From G963556115 sp963678205 (GTDB lineage Bacteria > Planctomycetota > SZUA-567), in contig OY782760.1 of NCBI GenBank assembly GCA_963678205.1, positions 2,108,001-2,172,000 on the forward strand: DNA of 64,000 nt. Reading direction: 5' to 3'. The notes beneath the pieces are model-generated. The model searched no databases. It saw only the letters and a program-made list of their open reading frames with translations, and was not told the origin of the DNA. Positions 26,441 to 35,147 of the stretch are shown here, in pieces. Every line of letters begins with the position of its first letter. Position 1 is the stretch's first letter. The position numbers were made by a program, and so were the translations under genes.

Positions 26441-28927
26441 ATGACTAAATATGGTGGGAAAAAAGCTGAAGAAATAGCTGCTGATGAGAGCAGTGTTGAA
26501 GATAAGAATCTTAAAAAAACGATTAAAGCAGAAGGTGCTGAAAATAAAACTACAGAACATAATGATGATGACCTTTATGGGAGCGCCGGAACTGATTATA
26601 AAGAGCGAAATGCTGGTTCGGCTTCTGAAGACCTGACTTACTCTGTTACTGATAGACCTTCGGGTGATGATGGTAAGATGGGAAAAGTCAAGGATGGAAC
26701 CGAAGAAGAAAAACATGCAATTCCTCCTTTTATTATTGACCCAGATACCAAAGAAGAGGTTAAGCTGAATAGAGATATGCTGCTGAATGAGCCGTATATT
26801 GATGAGTATTATAATCAGACATATTGTTATCTTCTTCCAAGGGAGCCTGGGATGATTCTTGCTTTCTGGGAGATCGGAGAGGAAGCAAAGAAAAGTCTTA
26901 TTGTTAAATATGGGGAAAATTTCTTTAATGAAAATCATCTTGTTCTCAGACTTTATGAAGTTACTGGTGTTGATTTTGATGGCTTTAACGCTAATAGTGT
27001 AAAAGAATTTGAGGATTTTCTTGATGATAAAAATTCATACTGGCTGAATGTAGGTAAAGGCGCTGATTATATTGTAGAGATTGGTTATAGAGCCACAGGA
27101 ACGGAATATTTTGAGTTCGTCGCGCGTTCAAATGACTGCTTTTCTCCTAAAGGTTTTACTGAGACAAAAGAGCGGTATAACGAGTATGAAAGTGTAGAAG
27201 TTGATGGAAATAATGTTGAACTCCCTGTAACTGGCGAGAATGAAGACTGGAGAATAAACCAGTATAAATACTGGAAAGAAGGTACTCATAATGCCCCTGA
27301 GGAAAAGGGCTATTGGGCTCTTATTCTTCACCAGCATCTCCCTCATGTAAGACATCCTGAGTATGATGTTCCACTTGAAGAACAATGGTATATGGAAGCG
27401 GTTGTTTCTGTGTACACTCAATTGATAAAAATGTTCTGGAATTTAAAGGATGATTGTGTCGACTTTAGATTGACCATGTCATTGACTCCTTCATTAATGA
27501 GTATGATGACCGATGATCTTTTAAAAGAGAGAGTTCGAAGACATATTGATAATTTGATTGAACTGGCAACTCGCGAAAAAGATAATTCAAATGGAGTACC
27601 TTATTCAGAAGCTATTCAGGATACTCTTGATAGATTTTGGGTTGCTAAAAATGTTTTTGAGGCTTATGATGGTGATTTGACCAAGGCATATAAAGATTTT
27701 CAGGATATGGGAAAACTTGAAGTTATAACTTGCCCAGCGACTCATATGGTTTTACCACTATTTAAGCATTTCCCTGAGGCTATTCATGCTCAGCTAGCGA
27801 CTGCATGTAATCAGTATGAGAGTGTATTTGGACGTAGCCCTAGAGGTATCTGGCTCCCTGAAAATGCATATACTCCTGGTGTTGATAAATACTTGAGTGA
27901 ATTCGGTATAAAGTGGTGTTTGGTAAACGAAAATGGGTTGCTTGAGGGTGATACCAAATGTCATAGAGGAACTAATGAGCCAATCGTCACGCCTAATAAA
28001 GTCGCAATATTTGGTATTGATCAGCTGACTAGAGCTGCAGTATGGAGTCGTGAGAGTGGTTATCCAGGGCATCCAAATTATAAAGAGTGGTACCGAGATC
28101 TTGGATATGAGGCTGACTGGGATTATCTACCTGATTATTTCAAAACTGCTAACGTAAGAAGAAATACTGGGCTTAAATATTATAGAATTACTGCTACTGA
28201 TGCAGGACTTGGCGATAAAGATTATTATCATCCTGAATGGGCAAAAGAAGTTGCTCATAAGCAGGCTGGCGAGTTTGTATGTCATCGTGGTGCTCAGGTA
28301 TATGAAGAACGAACCAAGACTGGACTGAAACCATGTATTGCATCTGCTTATGATGCAGAGTTATTTGGGCATTGGTGGGAAGAAGGACCATTCTGGATTG
28401 AGAGTGTGTTTAGAAAAATGCTCTATGATCAGACTGAGGTGCGACCTGTTACTCCAAGTGAGTATCTGGAAGAGAACCCTACGCATCAGAAAATGATTCC
28501 AGGGGCTAGCTCATGGGGTAAGAAAGATTATTTCCAGACTTGGGTTGAAAATAAAGAATATCAATCTAATGATTGGATATTCAGGCATTTATTCAGATTG
28601 ACAAATCTTATGATTGATCTTGCTAGTAAGTACAAGGAAATAGATCTTTCTACTGAAGAAAATATAAGTAAGAGAATTATTGGCAGGGCATTGAATCAGG
28701 CCGCACGTGAACTATTCCTTGGTATATCATCAGACTGGGGATTTTTAATCTCAACTGGACAGGCTGTACGATATTCTGAAGTAAGAACAATCAAGCACAT
28801 AGATAGGTGTAAAGAGTTACTTAGGCAAGTTAATGATTCTGATATTGACATGTCGTATCTTTGTACACTTGAAACTGCTGATAATATTTTTGATAGGAAT
28901 ATGGACTTTAGAACATTTTCACGGTAA
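26441..28927 (+). CDS. DUF4912-GH57 fusion, putative 1,4-alpha-glucan branching enzyme
   Basis: The 828-residue protein has a charged, low-complexity N-terminus (about 1-90), a DUF4912 domain at about 120-240 (YCYLLPREPGMILAFWEI...), and a GH57/DUF1957 domain from about 290 to the end, beginning ILHQHLPHVRHPEY. The catalytic nucleophile is Glu474 in WLPENAY, where the usual Cys after Glu is Asn, and the acid/base is Asp638 in SAYDAELFGHWW. The absence of a signal peptide and the GH13 neighbour point to intracellular glycogen synthesis or remodelling. DUF4912 is often fused to or placed next to GH57 and kinases; its role is unclear but glycan binding is plausible. A GGGAAG site precedes the ATG. 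Confidence 0.85.
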   Translation: MTKYGGKKAEEIAADESSVEDKNLKKTIKAEGAENKTTEHNDDDLYGSAGTDYKERNAGSASEDLTYSVTDRPSGDDGKMGKVKDGTEEEKHAIPPFIIDPDTKEEVKLNRDMLLNEPYIDEYYNQTYCYLLPREPGMILAFWEIGEEAKKSLIVKYGENFFNENHLVLRLYEVTGVDFDGFNANSVKEFEDFLDDKNSYWLNVGKGADYIVEIGYRATGTEYFEFVARSNDCFSPKGFTETKERYNEYESVEVDGNNVELPVTGENEDWRINQYKYWKEGTHNAPEEKGYWALILHQHLPHVRHPEYDVPLEEQWYMEAVVSVYTQLIKMFWNLKDDCVDFRLTMSLTPSLMSMMTDDLLKERVRRHIDNLIELATREKDNSNGVPYSEAIQDTLDRFWVAKNVFEAYDGDLTKAYKDFQDMGKLEVITCPATHMVLPLFKHFPEAIHAQLATACNQYESVFGRSPRGIWLPENAYTPGVDKYLSEFGIKWCLVNENGLLEGDTKCHRGTNEPIVTPNKVAIFGIDQLTRAAVWSRESGYPGHPNYKEWYRDLGYEADWDYLPDYFKTANVRRNTGLKYYRITATDAGLGDKDYYHPEWAKEVAHKQAGEFVCHRGAQVYEERTKTGLKPCIASAYDAELFGHWWEEGPFWIESVFRKMLYDQTEVRPVTPSEYLEENPTHQKMIPGASSWGKKDYFQTWVENKEYQSNDWIFRHLFRLTNLMIDLASKYKEIDLSTEENISKRIIGRALNQAARELFLGISSDWGFLISTGQAVRYSEVRTIKHIDRCKELLRQVNDSDIDMSYLCTLETADNIFDRNMDFRTFSR

Positions 28928-29025
28928 TTTTTTTGTATAATATCTTTTCACACTATAAGATAAACAGTATAATATAATTGCTAAGTATTATATTTATGAT
29001 AAATAATTGTTAGGTTGTGAGATAT

Positions 29026-30381
29026 ATGGCAGAACTTGATTTTCAAAATAAATCATTAGACGTTGATGATGAAACTATAGTTAGACTACTTGCTATTTCT
29101 AAGCTTTTTGCTGTTGAAGAGGGCGTTAGAAAAACACCACAAATGCTTGTTAGTGAGTCTATTGGGAGAATTCATGCTACTTTGATAAAGGCAAAGCCTG
29201 GATATCAAACTTTTTATAATGAGTTTACTCTTAAAGCTGCCGAAGCTGAAAAAGCAGAGCAGAGCGGAGGTGATGCTGAATTAGAAAATATTCAGTTTAT
29301 TCAGTATCCTGAAGAGTTTATGGATCTTGAAACAGGTATTGAATCTATTTTTTTAAAAAGAAAGTATCAATGTCCGTTTTGTGAAACATCTTTTACTGCA
29401 CCTGCACTTAAGACTGGAAGTTTGCTTATAAAAGTTGATAATCGAACTCAGATGGATATCTATACAGGTGTAAGACAAGATTCTGAGAAAGAGTTTATCG
29501 ATTATTCTTTATTTCAAATTCTGATCTGTCCAAAATGTCTGTATGCTGCTTTAGAAAAAGAATTTGATATTTGGGATTCTGCTTCAAAAGAACCTCATTG
29601 GGTAAAAAGGAAAAGAGCAAAACTTTCTAAGAAGATCATCGCCGGGTATCATGATCGTCTAAAGGAGAGAATGGCTATTATTCAAAGGGCTGGTCAAAAA
29701 GGGATGCAGCTTTTCTCTACTGAGCGCACTGAGGAAGATGCTGCTATCTCTCTTGATTTAGCTGCTCATACATTAAATTTTCTAATTAGCAAAGTTAGTG
29801 TTAATAGGAAAGCTGATCTGTTATACCAGCTTGGTCAATTACAGCTTATGAAATCACTGCAGTATGAAAAACAGATAGAAGATCCAGATTTTGAAGAGAA
29901 AAAAATAGAATTACAAAGAAAAAGGCGTGGCGCTGTTAAAAATGCCCTTGAATGCTTTTTAAAAATTCCTGATTCTAGTGTTGAAAACTTTGATGTCCGT
30001 GAAGGGATTAAATTCAATTGCAGAAAATTCTGGGCTGCTCAGGAATTAAAGCAGTTTAGAGCTTTTGCTCAAGCTGGTTCAGCTTTACAACGAGTGTTCA
30101 ATCAATTCTCAAATCTTGTAAAAAAATCTGAGAGAGAGTATCAGTTAGAAGATGAAAAACTCAAGAAGGTAAAAGCCGATTTGAGAAAAACAAAGAATAT
30201 TCAGAAGAAAGAGCAGATTAATACTCGAATTAATGATATAGATAAAAATATGCAACTAATACGTTCTGGTATGGAGAATTACAGATCAGTAATAAGGGTA
30301 GTAACTCCGATATGGGATAGTGTTTCTGTAATGTATGATAAATTTAAAGAAGCTCAGAGAAGAAAGCGTGGGCAGGGGTGA
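29026..30381 (+). CDS. DUF2225 family protein with zinc-ribbon cysteines
   Basis: An ATG at 29026 gives 451 residues; an in-frame GTG nine bases earlier is also possible. A YQCPFCE motif (about residue 113) and a second ICPKCLY motif (about residue 166) form a probable four-Cys zinc ribbon as in DUF2225 proteins. The remaining C-terminal two thirds is alpha-helical, with TPR-like spacing and a Lys/Glu-rich coiled coil near 370-420. No catalytic residues are seen. It lies about 100 bases after the GH57 gene and ends at a bidirectional hairpin. Function in this family is unknown; a scaffold or regulator is a guess. Confidence 0.65.
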   Translation: MAELDFQNKSLDVDDETIVRLLAISKLFAVEEGVRKTPQMLVSESIGRIHATLIKAKPGYQTFYNEFTLKAAEAEKAEQSGGDAELENIQFIQYPEEFMDLETGIESIFLKRKYQCPFCETSFTAPALKTGSLLIKVDNRTQMDIYTGVRQDSEKEFIDYSLFQILICPKCLYAALEKEFDIWDSASKEPHWVKRKRAKLSKKIIAGYHDRLKERMAIIQRAGQKGMQLFSTERTEEDAAISLDLAAHTLNFLISKVSVNRKADLLYQLGQLQLMKSLQYEKQIEDPDFEEKKIELQRKRRGAVKNALECFLKIPDSSVENFDVREGIKFNCRKFWAAQELKQFRAFAQAGSALQRVFNQFSNLVKKSEREYQLEDEKLKKVKADLRKTKNIQKKEQINTRINDIDKNMQLIRSGMENYRSVIRVVTPIWDSVSVMYDKFKEAQRRKRGQG

Positions 30382-30391
30382 TTATCTTTTT

Positions 30392-30445
30392 ATAATTTAA
30401 ATAGGGTATTACTTTATAATTGAAGTAATACCCTATTTAAATTAT
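30392..30445. terminator. Bidirectional hairpin terminator
   Basis: A 23-bp perfect stem (30392-30414 with 30423-30445) with an 8-base loop separates the DUF2225 gene from the convergent TPR gene. T tracts follow on the plus side and A-rich sequence precedes it, so it can end both transcripts. It overlaps the TPR gene's stop codon. Confidence 0.85.
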
Positions 30446-31929
30446 TTTTTTGCTAGTTCTGGAAGACTGGTTTTTTTAAAGCTTACAGGAAAATCTGGAA
30501 GTGTTGGTTCATGATTTTGAGTTCCTTCTGTCTCTTCTAGGTTGATTCTAGTAATTTCTGACTCAACATCGTCTAAAACTATATCAAATTCATTTGCTGA
30601 AATTCCAGGAATATTTATTGGCTTAGTATAATTTCCCTGAACTTTTTTTACTTTAGCGGAATGATTTATTTTCGTTTCCTCAGCATCAAGAGAATTCTCA
30701 AGATCTTTGATCTCATTTTCAAATGCAAGTATTTCCTTTTCACTAATTAAATCGTCAATTTGCACAGAGATATCTTCTTCTTTTTCTGATGGTTTTCTTA
30801 ACGTAATTCGTTTTTTTGGTGCAACTGGAAGAATGATATTATCTACTTTTTCTTTTTGTACTGTCAATTGACAGCTCATAATATCTGCTAGGAGTTTTCT
30901 GCCATTATAATTATGAGAGTTAATTTCAAGGCATTTCTTGGCAAGAGCTTCAGCTCTAAAGTAATCTTCAGCTGTTTTTGCTTTGAGTGTTTCGATGTAA
31001 GCAAGTGCATAGTAGATATCGCTGTCTGGATGTCCTAATATCTTTTGTGCAATTTTAAATTCATTTATACTATACTCTAAAAGAGCATTATCAGATTTTG
31101 CACGGTAGAAATCTATAAAAAATCCTGCAATCTCTTTGTGAATATCTGCTGATGTATTATATTCATTGCTGGCTTTTAGTGCCTTACCATATGTTGTTGC
31201 AGCCTGTTCAAAATTATTGTTTTTTGCAAATAAGCGAGCTTGGGCCAAAATATTTTTTGCGATAAGTCTTTTTTGGTTAATCTCTTTTTCGGCATTAATT
31301 TTTTTAATTTCTGCAATTTTTTGTGAAATAAAAGTATTTACGTATTGAGGTACTTCTCTTTCTTGAGCAATTTCGAAGCATATTTTTGCTTTTTGAAATT
31401 CATTGTTTTTAATAAATTTTACAGCTCTTGAAACTTGACTTGCCATGGATTGATCAAGTTCGTCTTCTTTTATTATCTTAATATCTGTTACTCTTATCCA
31501 AGGCATATTAGCATAGAGACTTTCAACAACTCCGGTAACTTCTATCTTGTCAAATTGATTGATTATTCTAAGCTTATCAATTAGTTCCTTATTATTTTTG
31601 GCAATATAGAATGTAGGATATACTTTTTTTAACTCTGAACTTTCCCAAAATTTTATTTCTTTATCCCATGCGGAAAAATTCTCGTATTTTTCTCGGGTAA
31701 AGGTTTCGTCTTTATCTTTGAACATATTTGCACGTGAGGCAAATCTCGCAATAAATGTTACACTCTTACCTTTGAGGGCATGAGGGTTTTTGGCAATATC
31801 AGTTAGATTTATTGCGACTGGGACTTTTTCAGATTCAGGCTTATTCCATGCACGAGCGCTTGATCCAATAATTGCTCCAGCTGCGGCAAGAATTGCTATA
31901 AATAATAGGTAGTTTCTGAATTTGCTCAT
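30442..31929 (-). CDS. Membrane-anchored protein with OB-like and TPR-like regions, unknown function
   Basis: The 495-residue protein begins with a hydrophobic segment (about 8-25, FIAILAAAGAIIGSSARA) that could be a signal peptide or anchor. Residues 35-160 form a beta-rich region (SVTFIARFA, YPTFYIA, FDKIEVTGVVESL, WIRVTDIKII) resembling an OB fold. Residues 165-350 are helical repeats with TPR spacing. The C-terminal 140 residues are acidic and predicted disordered. It is not assigned to a family. It is probably in the periplasm or at its membrane face. It is monocistronic, with the next gene divergent. Confidence 0.6.
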   Translation of the reverse strand: MSKFRNYLLFIAILAAAGAIIGSSARAWNKPESEKVPVAINLTDIAKNPHALKGKSVTFIARFASRANMFKDKDETFTREKYENFSAWDKEIKFWESSELKKVYPTFYIAKNNKELIDKLRIINQFDKIEVTGVVESLYANMPWIRVTDIKIIKEDELDQSMASQVSRAVKFIKNNEFQKAKICFEIAQEREVPQYVNTFISQKIAEIKKINAEKEINQKRLIAKNILAQARLFAKNNNFEQAATTYGKALKASNEYNTSADIHKEIAGFFIDFYRAKSDNALLEYSINEFKIAQKILGHPDSDIYYALAYIETLKAKTAEDYFRAEALAKKCLEINSHNYNGRKLLADIMSCQLTVQKEKVDNIILPVAPKKRITLRKPSEKEEDISVQIDDLISEKEILAFENEIKDLENSLDAEETKINHSAKVKKVQGNYTKPINIPGISANEFDIVLDDVESEITRINLEETEGTQNHEPTLPDFPVSFKKTSLPELAKK

Positions 31930-32047
31930 TTTGCACTCACAAAAAAGGTAAATTGTCTTTAAATACTTCTTTATTCAGTTATAATTGTTTATCGTCAACT
32001 TTTACCGTTGAACTTTAAACTTTTTAACTTTTTTAGGAAAGAATAAT

Positions 32048-32986
32048 ATGAGTAAGAAAATAGCAGTTTATCTTGCATATAAAGGCGTAAAAGGATGGAA
32101 TGTATCTGAACAGGATCTTGATTTTTTGAAAAGTTGTTTGCCTGGCTACGTTATTAGTAATGCAGAAAGCACTGAAGAATTTGAAAATTTATTGGGTTCT
32201 GCTGACATAGCATTATCCTGGTATTATAAAGATGAGTGGATTGAGCGATTTCCAAATGTAAAAGTTTTCGGTACGCCTGCTGCAGGAGGAGATTTTTTGC
32301 CTCGATCTCCTAAAAATAATATGAAAATAATAAGAGGTTCTTTTCATGGTGTAACAATGTCTGAGAGTGTAATCGCAATGATTCTTGATCATACGCGTAG
32401 AATTGCTGAGTCCAACTATAGAATGAAGAATGGTGAAATGTGGCCAAGGAATGAGCTTAATAAGAGTTTGAAAAGTCTTACTGGAGCGCATGTCGCTATA
32501 CTTGGTTTCGGATCAATTGGAATGATTACAGCAAAACGTCTTAAAGCTTTTGATTGTAAAATCACCGGGGTTAGGCGTACTGTTGTTGATAGCCCTGACT
32601 TTTTTACAGAAGGAGATTCTATTATTAATTTTAACTCGTTAATGAGCAAATTGGAATCTGTAGATCACCTTGTTTCTTTTTTGCCTGGTAGTGAGGACAC
32701 TGATGATGTAATTAATATTAATATTTTTAAAGCATTGCCTCGTGACGCTGCAATTTATAATCTTGGTAGAGGAAATTCTGTGTCTGAGGATGACTTGATC
32801 TATGCTCTAGATAATAATTTGATTGCAGCTGCGTATTTGGACGTTTTCAAAGAAGAGCCACTTCCTATAGATTCTCCGTTGAGAAGAGTTGATAATTTAT
32901 ATCTTATGCCCCATGCTTCAGCAATTTCACCTGATTATATGAGACTTTTTTTTAGAGAGTTACCTCAAAAGATTAAAGAGTTATAA
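32048..32986 (+). CDS. D-isomer-specific 2-hydroxyacid dehydrogenase family protein
   Basis: The 312-residue protein has the NAD-binding motif GFGSIG at residues 153-158 and the catalytic residues Arg241 (LGRGNSV), Glu269/Glu270 and His289 (MPHASAI) in the expected order. The N-terminal substrate domain (LSWYYKDEWIERFPNVKVFGTPAAG) has the family pattern. It should reduce a 2-keto acid or oxidise a D-2-hydroxy acid with NAD(P)H in the cytoplasm; the exact substrate (glyoxylate, hydroxypyruvate, other) cannot be determined. It is monocistronic, divergent from the TPR gene, and ends at the hairpin at 32991-33031. An AGGAAAG site precedes the ATG. Confidence 0.85.
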   Translation: MSKKIAVYLAYKGVKGWNVSEQDLDFLKSCLPGYVISNAESTEEFENLLGSADIALSWYYKDEWIERFPNVKVFGTPAAGGDFLPRSPKNNMKIIRGSFHGVTMSESVIAMILDHTRRIAESNYRMKNGEMWPRNELNKSLKSLTGAHVAILGFGSIGMITAKRLKAFDCKITGVRRTVVDSPDFFTEGDSIINFNSLMSKLESVDHLVSFLPGSEDTDDVININIFKALPRDAAIYNLGRGNSVSEDDLIYALDNNLIAAAYLDVFKEEPLPIDSPLRRVDNLYLMPHASAISPDYMRLFFRELPQKIKEL

Positions 32987-32990
32987 GTGT

Positions 32991-33031
32991 ATAATAAAAG
33001 AGGTGCGCTTTAAGCTCACCTCTTTTATTAT
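32991..33031. terminator. Bidirectional hairpin terminator
   Basis: A 15-bp perfect stem (32991-33005 with 33017-33031) with an 11-base loop lies between the dehydrogenase and the convergent kinase gene. The A/T-rich base of the stem supplies T runs on each side. Confidence 0.8.
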
Positions 33032-33043
33032 ATGGACAGTAAA

Positions 33044-34258
33044 TTATTCTGCGATTGTATTTAATAGATATATTATATATCCGATCGAGCCAGCCAGAAG
33101 CACAGCTGCGGCAAAAAATCCATAAGTAAGATATTTAACTTTCTTTGCAAGCACTTGGTTTGTTTGTGGCATAGCTGAAAAAGTATTTGACGGAATCGGC
33201 TGGCTATCAGGTGATATTGTCAGTCTAACAGCTTCAAGCTCAGTCATTACCTCTGAAAATGATTGCTGGCGCTTATCAGGATCTTTCTCCATCATTTTGT
33301 AGATTATATTGCACAACTTTGTCGGTGCTTCTGGGCAATAATCCTTTATGTTAGGTGGTTTATGGAAGATATGACTATCAAGAACGTCTTCACTACTCCC
33401 GTAAAATGGAGGTGAACCACATATCATATGAAAGAGCGTAACACCTAGACAATAAATATCACTACGATAATCAATTGTTCTATCACCAGAAGCTGCTTCT
33501 GGTGATATATAATCAGGAGTACCTAGAATTTCGCCATCTGGAGAAAGAATGGAGTCAAGTGAACTTTTAACAAAGCCAAAATCACCAAGTTTAGCAATAC
33601 CTTTCTTCGTCAGCATAATGTTCCCAGGTTTTACATCTCTGTGAACAATCTTTTTACTAGCAAGATAGTCTAATGCACTAGCAACCTGAATTATGATATT
33701 GATACTTTCTGGGATTGAAATCTTCTTGTTGTCGTCGATCATCTTTTCAACTGGATCACCATCGATGAACTCCATTGAATAGTATAACTGATTTCTATGT
33801 CTGCCAACATCAATAACCTGAATCAAGTTTGGGTGTGAAAGTCTGCCTACAAGCCTAGCTTCAACTAGAAAACGCTTTCGGAATTCATCATCACTTAGCC
33901 ATTTTTCATGGAGTACTTTTAGAGCAATCACTCGTCCCATACTCAGCTGTCTGGCTTTGTAGACAACACCTAGTCCACCTTCACCAATTTTACTTAGTAT
34001 CTCGTAACCACCGATTTTTTCGCCGATGTTTGTTGCGTCCCTAATTAAGCGTTCTTGCGCTTTATATATTGCCCAGATCTCTTCATCTTTGACATATTTT
34101 AATTCTTTCAACACATCTTCAAGTGAGCGTTGTGAGCTTTCATCTGTTTCTTTTTCATTTTGAATAATTTCCTGAGCTTCTTCAAGCTGTTCGTGTGTTA
34201 TAATCTTGTGGGCAATTGCAAGCGTTCCAAAATCAAGATCTTTATTACCGTCTACCAT
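33044..34258 (-). CDS. Membrane-anchored Ser/Thr protein kinase
   Basis: The start is chosen at the ATG at 34256-34258, with GGAG ten bases before it; a longer frame reaching 34471 merely overlaps the phosphatase gene in another frame. The 404-residue protein has a helical N-terminal segment (1-78) and an Hanks-type kinase domain from about 84 to 345. Key residues are the glycine loop GEGGLGVV (92-99), Lys114, the catalytic loop HRDVKPGN (206-213) and DFG (226-228). One C-terminal transmembrane helix lies at about 375-398, leaving the kinase in the cytoplasm. It overlaps the end of the phosphatase gene by 14 bases, so translation is coupled and the two likely oppose each other on shared substrates. 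Confidence 0.9.
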   Translation of the reverse strand: MVDGNKDLDFGTLAIAHKIITHEQLEEAQEIIQNEKETDESSQRSLEDVLKELKYVKDEEIWAIYKAQERLIRDATNIGEKIGGYEILSKIGEGGLGVVYKARQLSMGRVIALKVLHEKWLSDDEFRKRFLVEARLVGRLSHPNLIQVIDVGRHRNQLYYSMEFIDGDPVEKMIDDNKKISIPESINIIIQVASALDYLASKKIVHRDVKPGNIMLTKKGIAKLGDFGFVKSSLDSILSPDGEILGTPDYISPEAASGDRTIDYRSDIYCLGVTLFHMICGSPPFYGSSEDVLDSHIFHKPPNIKDYCPEAPTKLCNIIYKMMEKDPDKRQQSFSEVMTELEAVRLTISPDSQPIPSNTFSAMPQTNQVLAKKVKYLTYGFFAAAVLLAGSIGYIIYLLNTIAE

Positions 34259-34715
34259 TCTTGGTATTCTCCTTGAAATATTTGTAAATAATATCCTCTT
34301 GGGCTTGAGTTTCAATTGAGCCCGGGCGTATTGTACGTACTGATTCAATTGCATTGTCTGCAGACTCTCCAATATAGACCAGATAACATGCAAGCATTGT
34401 ACCTGTTCTGCCCATACCAGCTGCACAGTGCACAGCAACTCCAATATTGCTCTGGTGCATTTTAGACACAAATTCTGTAAATGTTTGTATCTGTGCTAGT
34501 GAAGGTGGAGTAAAATCAGCAATAGGCAGGTGAAGGTATTCAAAACCTTGATTTGATAATACATCTTCCTCAAGAGCATACTCAGTAAGGGTCACAATTG
34601 AACCTACTCCATCTTCTCGTAATTGTTGGAGTTCATCTGTAATGGGATAATTTATCCCTGGACAAGCCATACCTGCTAGAAGTCTGGGAATAATAAATGA
34701 ATAATTACTTGGCAT
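34245..34715 (-). CDS. Dual-specificity protein phosphatase
   Basis: The 156-residue protein has the CX5R signature HCAAGMGRTG with nucleophile Cys97 and Arg103, and a general-acid Asp67 in the loop LPIADFTPP. This is the DSP/PTP superfamily; its short length and compact domain resemble bacterial and archaeal dual-specificity phosphatases. It should dephosphorylate Tyr and possibly Ser/Thr in proteins. It is the gene immediately before the kinase and overlaps it by 14 bases; the Minf_1886-type gene ends 12 bases upstream. A GGAG-like site lies before the ATG. Confidence 0.88.
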   Translation of the reverse strand: MPSNYSFIIPRLLAGMACPGINYPITDELQQLREDGVGSIVTLTEYALEEDVLSNQGFEYLHLPIADFTPPSLAQIQTFTEFVSKMHQSNIGVAVHCAAGMGRTGTMLACYLVYIGESADNAIESVRTIRPGSIETQAQEDIIYKYFKENTKNGRR

Positions 34716-34727
34716 TCTTGCTCCAGT

Positions 34728-35147
34728 TTATAATAAATCTTCAAAGGCTGAGGAAAATTTATACACGTCTTTGAAATCATCTATAGAATCGCATTCTCTT
34801 TTTTGCCAGTTCATACCTTCATCTTCAACCATGCAATATACAATTTCTCCAAAATCATCTGTCTTATATATATTCCATGTTTTAAAAACAATTTTAGCCA
34901 TAGATCCCCAGCGCTGGGTGGCAAGCTTCTTTATTCCAGCAAGAAGTTCTCGACCGCTTACATGAAATTCAGCCCCTTGACCTCGCATATTATTGCCGTC
35001 ATCATTTTGAATAGTTCCATCTCTAAGCCATTTCGCAGTTAAAATGATAGCTTCTGAAACAAAAATAAACGCTTCAGGGCTATATCTTCCATCTTTTTTG
35101 GCTAATTCTTTAATATGTTTTAAATGATTATTCATGTTAATGCTCAA
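34728..35147 (-). CDS. Minf_1886-type conserved protein of the PVC superphylum
   Basis: This 139-residue protein contains AFIFVSEAI, the segment HVSGRELLAGIKKLATQRWGSMAKIVFKTWNI and FGEIVYCMVEDEGMNW, the conserved features I associate with the Minf_1886 (Plancto_Ver) family of short proteins found in Planctomycetes and Verrucomicrobia. No activity is known and no catalytic motif is evident. It abuts the PSP1 gene with no spacer (stop of one directly before start region of the other) and lies in the tmk-holB-PSP1 run, as part of a housekeeping operon. It is the best lineage marker in the window. Confidence 0.8.
   Translation of the reverse strand: MSINMNNHLKHIKELAKKDGRYSPEAFIFVSEAIILTAKWLRDGTIQNDDGNNMRGQGAEFHVSGRELLAGIKKLATQRWGSMAKIVFKTWNIYKTDDFGEIVYCMVEDEGMNWQKRECDSIDDFKDVYKFSSAFEDLL

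Noticed and set aside
33044..34471. Kinase frame extended upstream to 34471
   Set aside because: The extra 71 codons lie inside the phosphatase gene in another frame and have no ribosome site; the ATG at 34256-34258 has GGAG upstream and gives a normal N-terminus.
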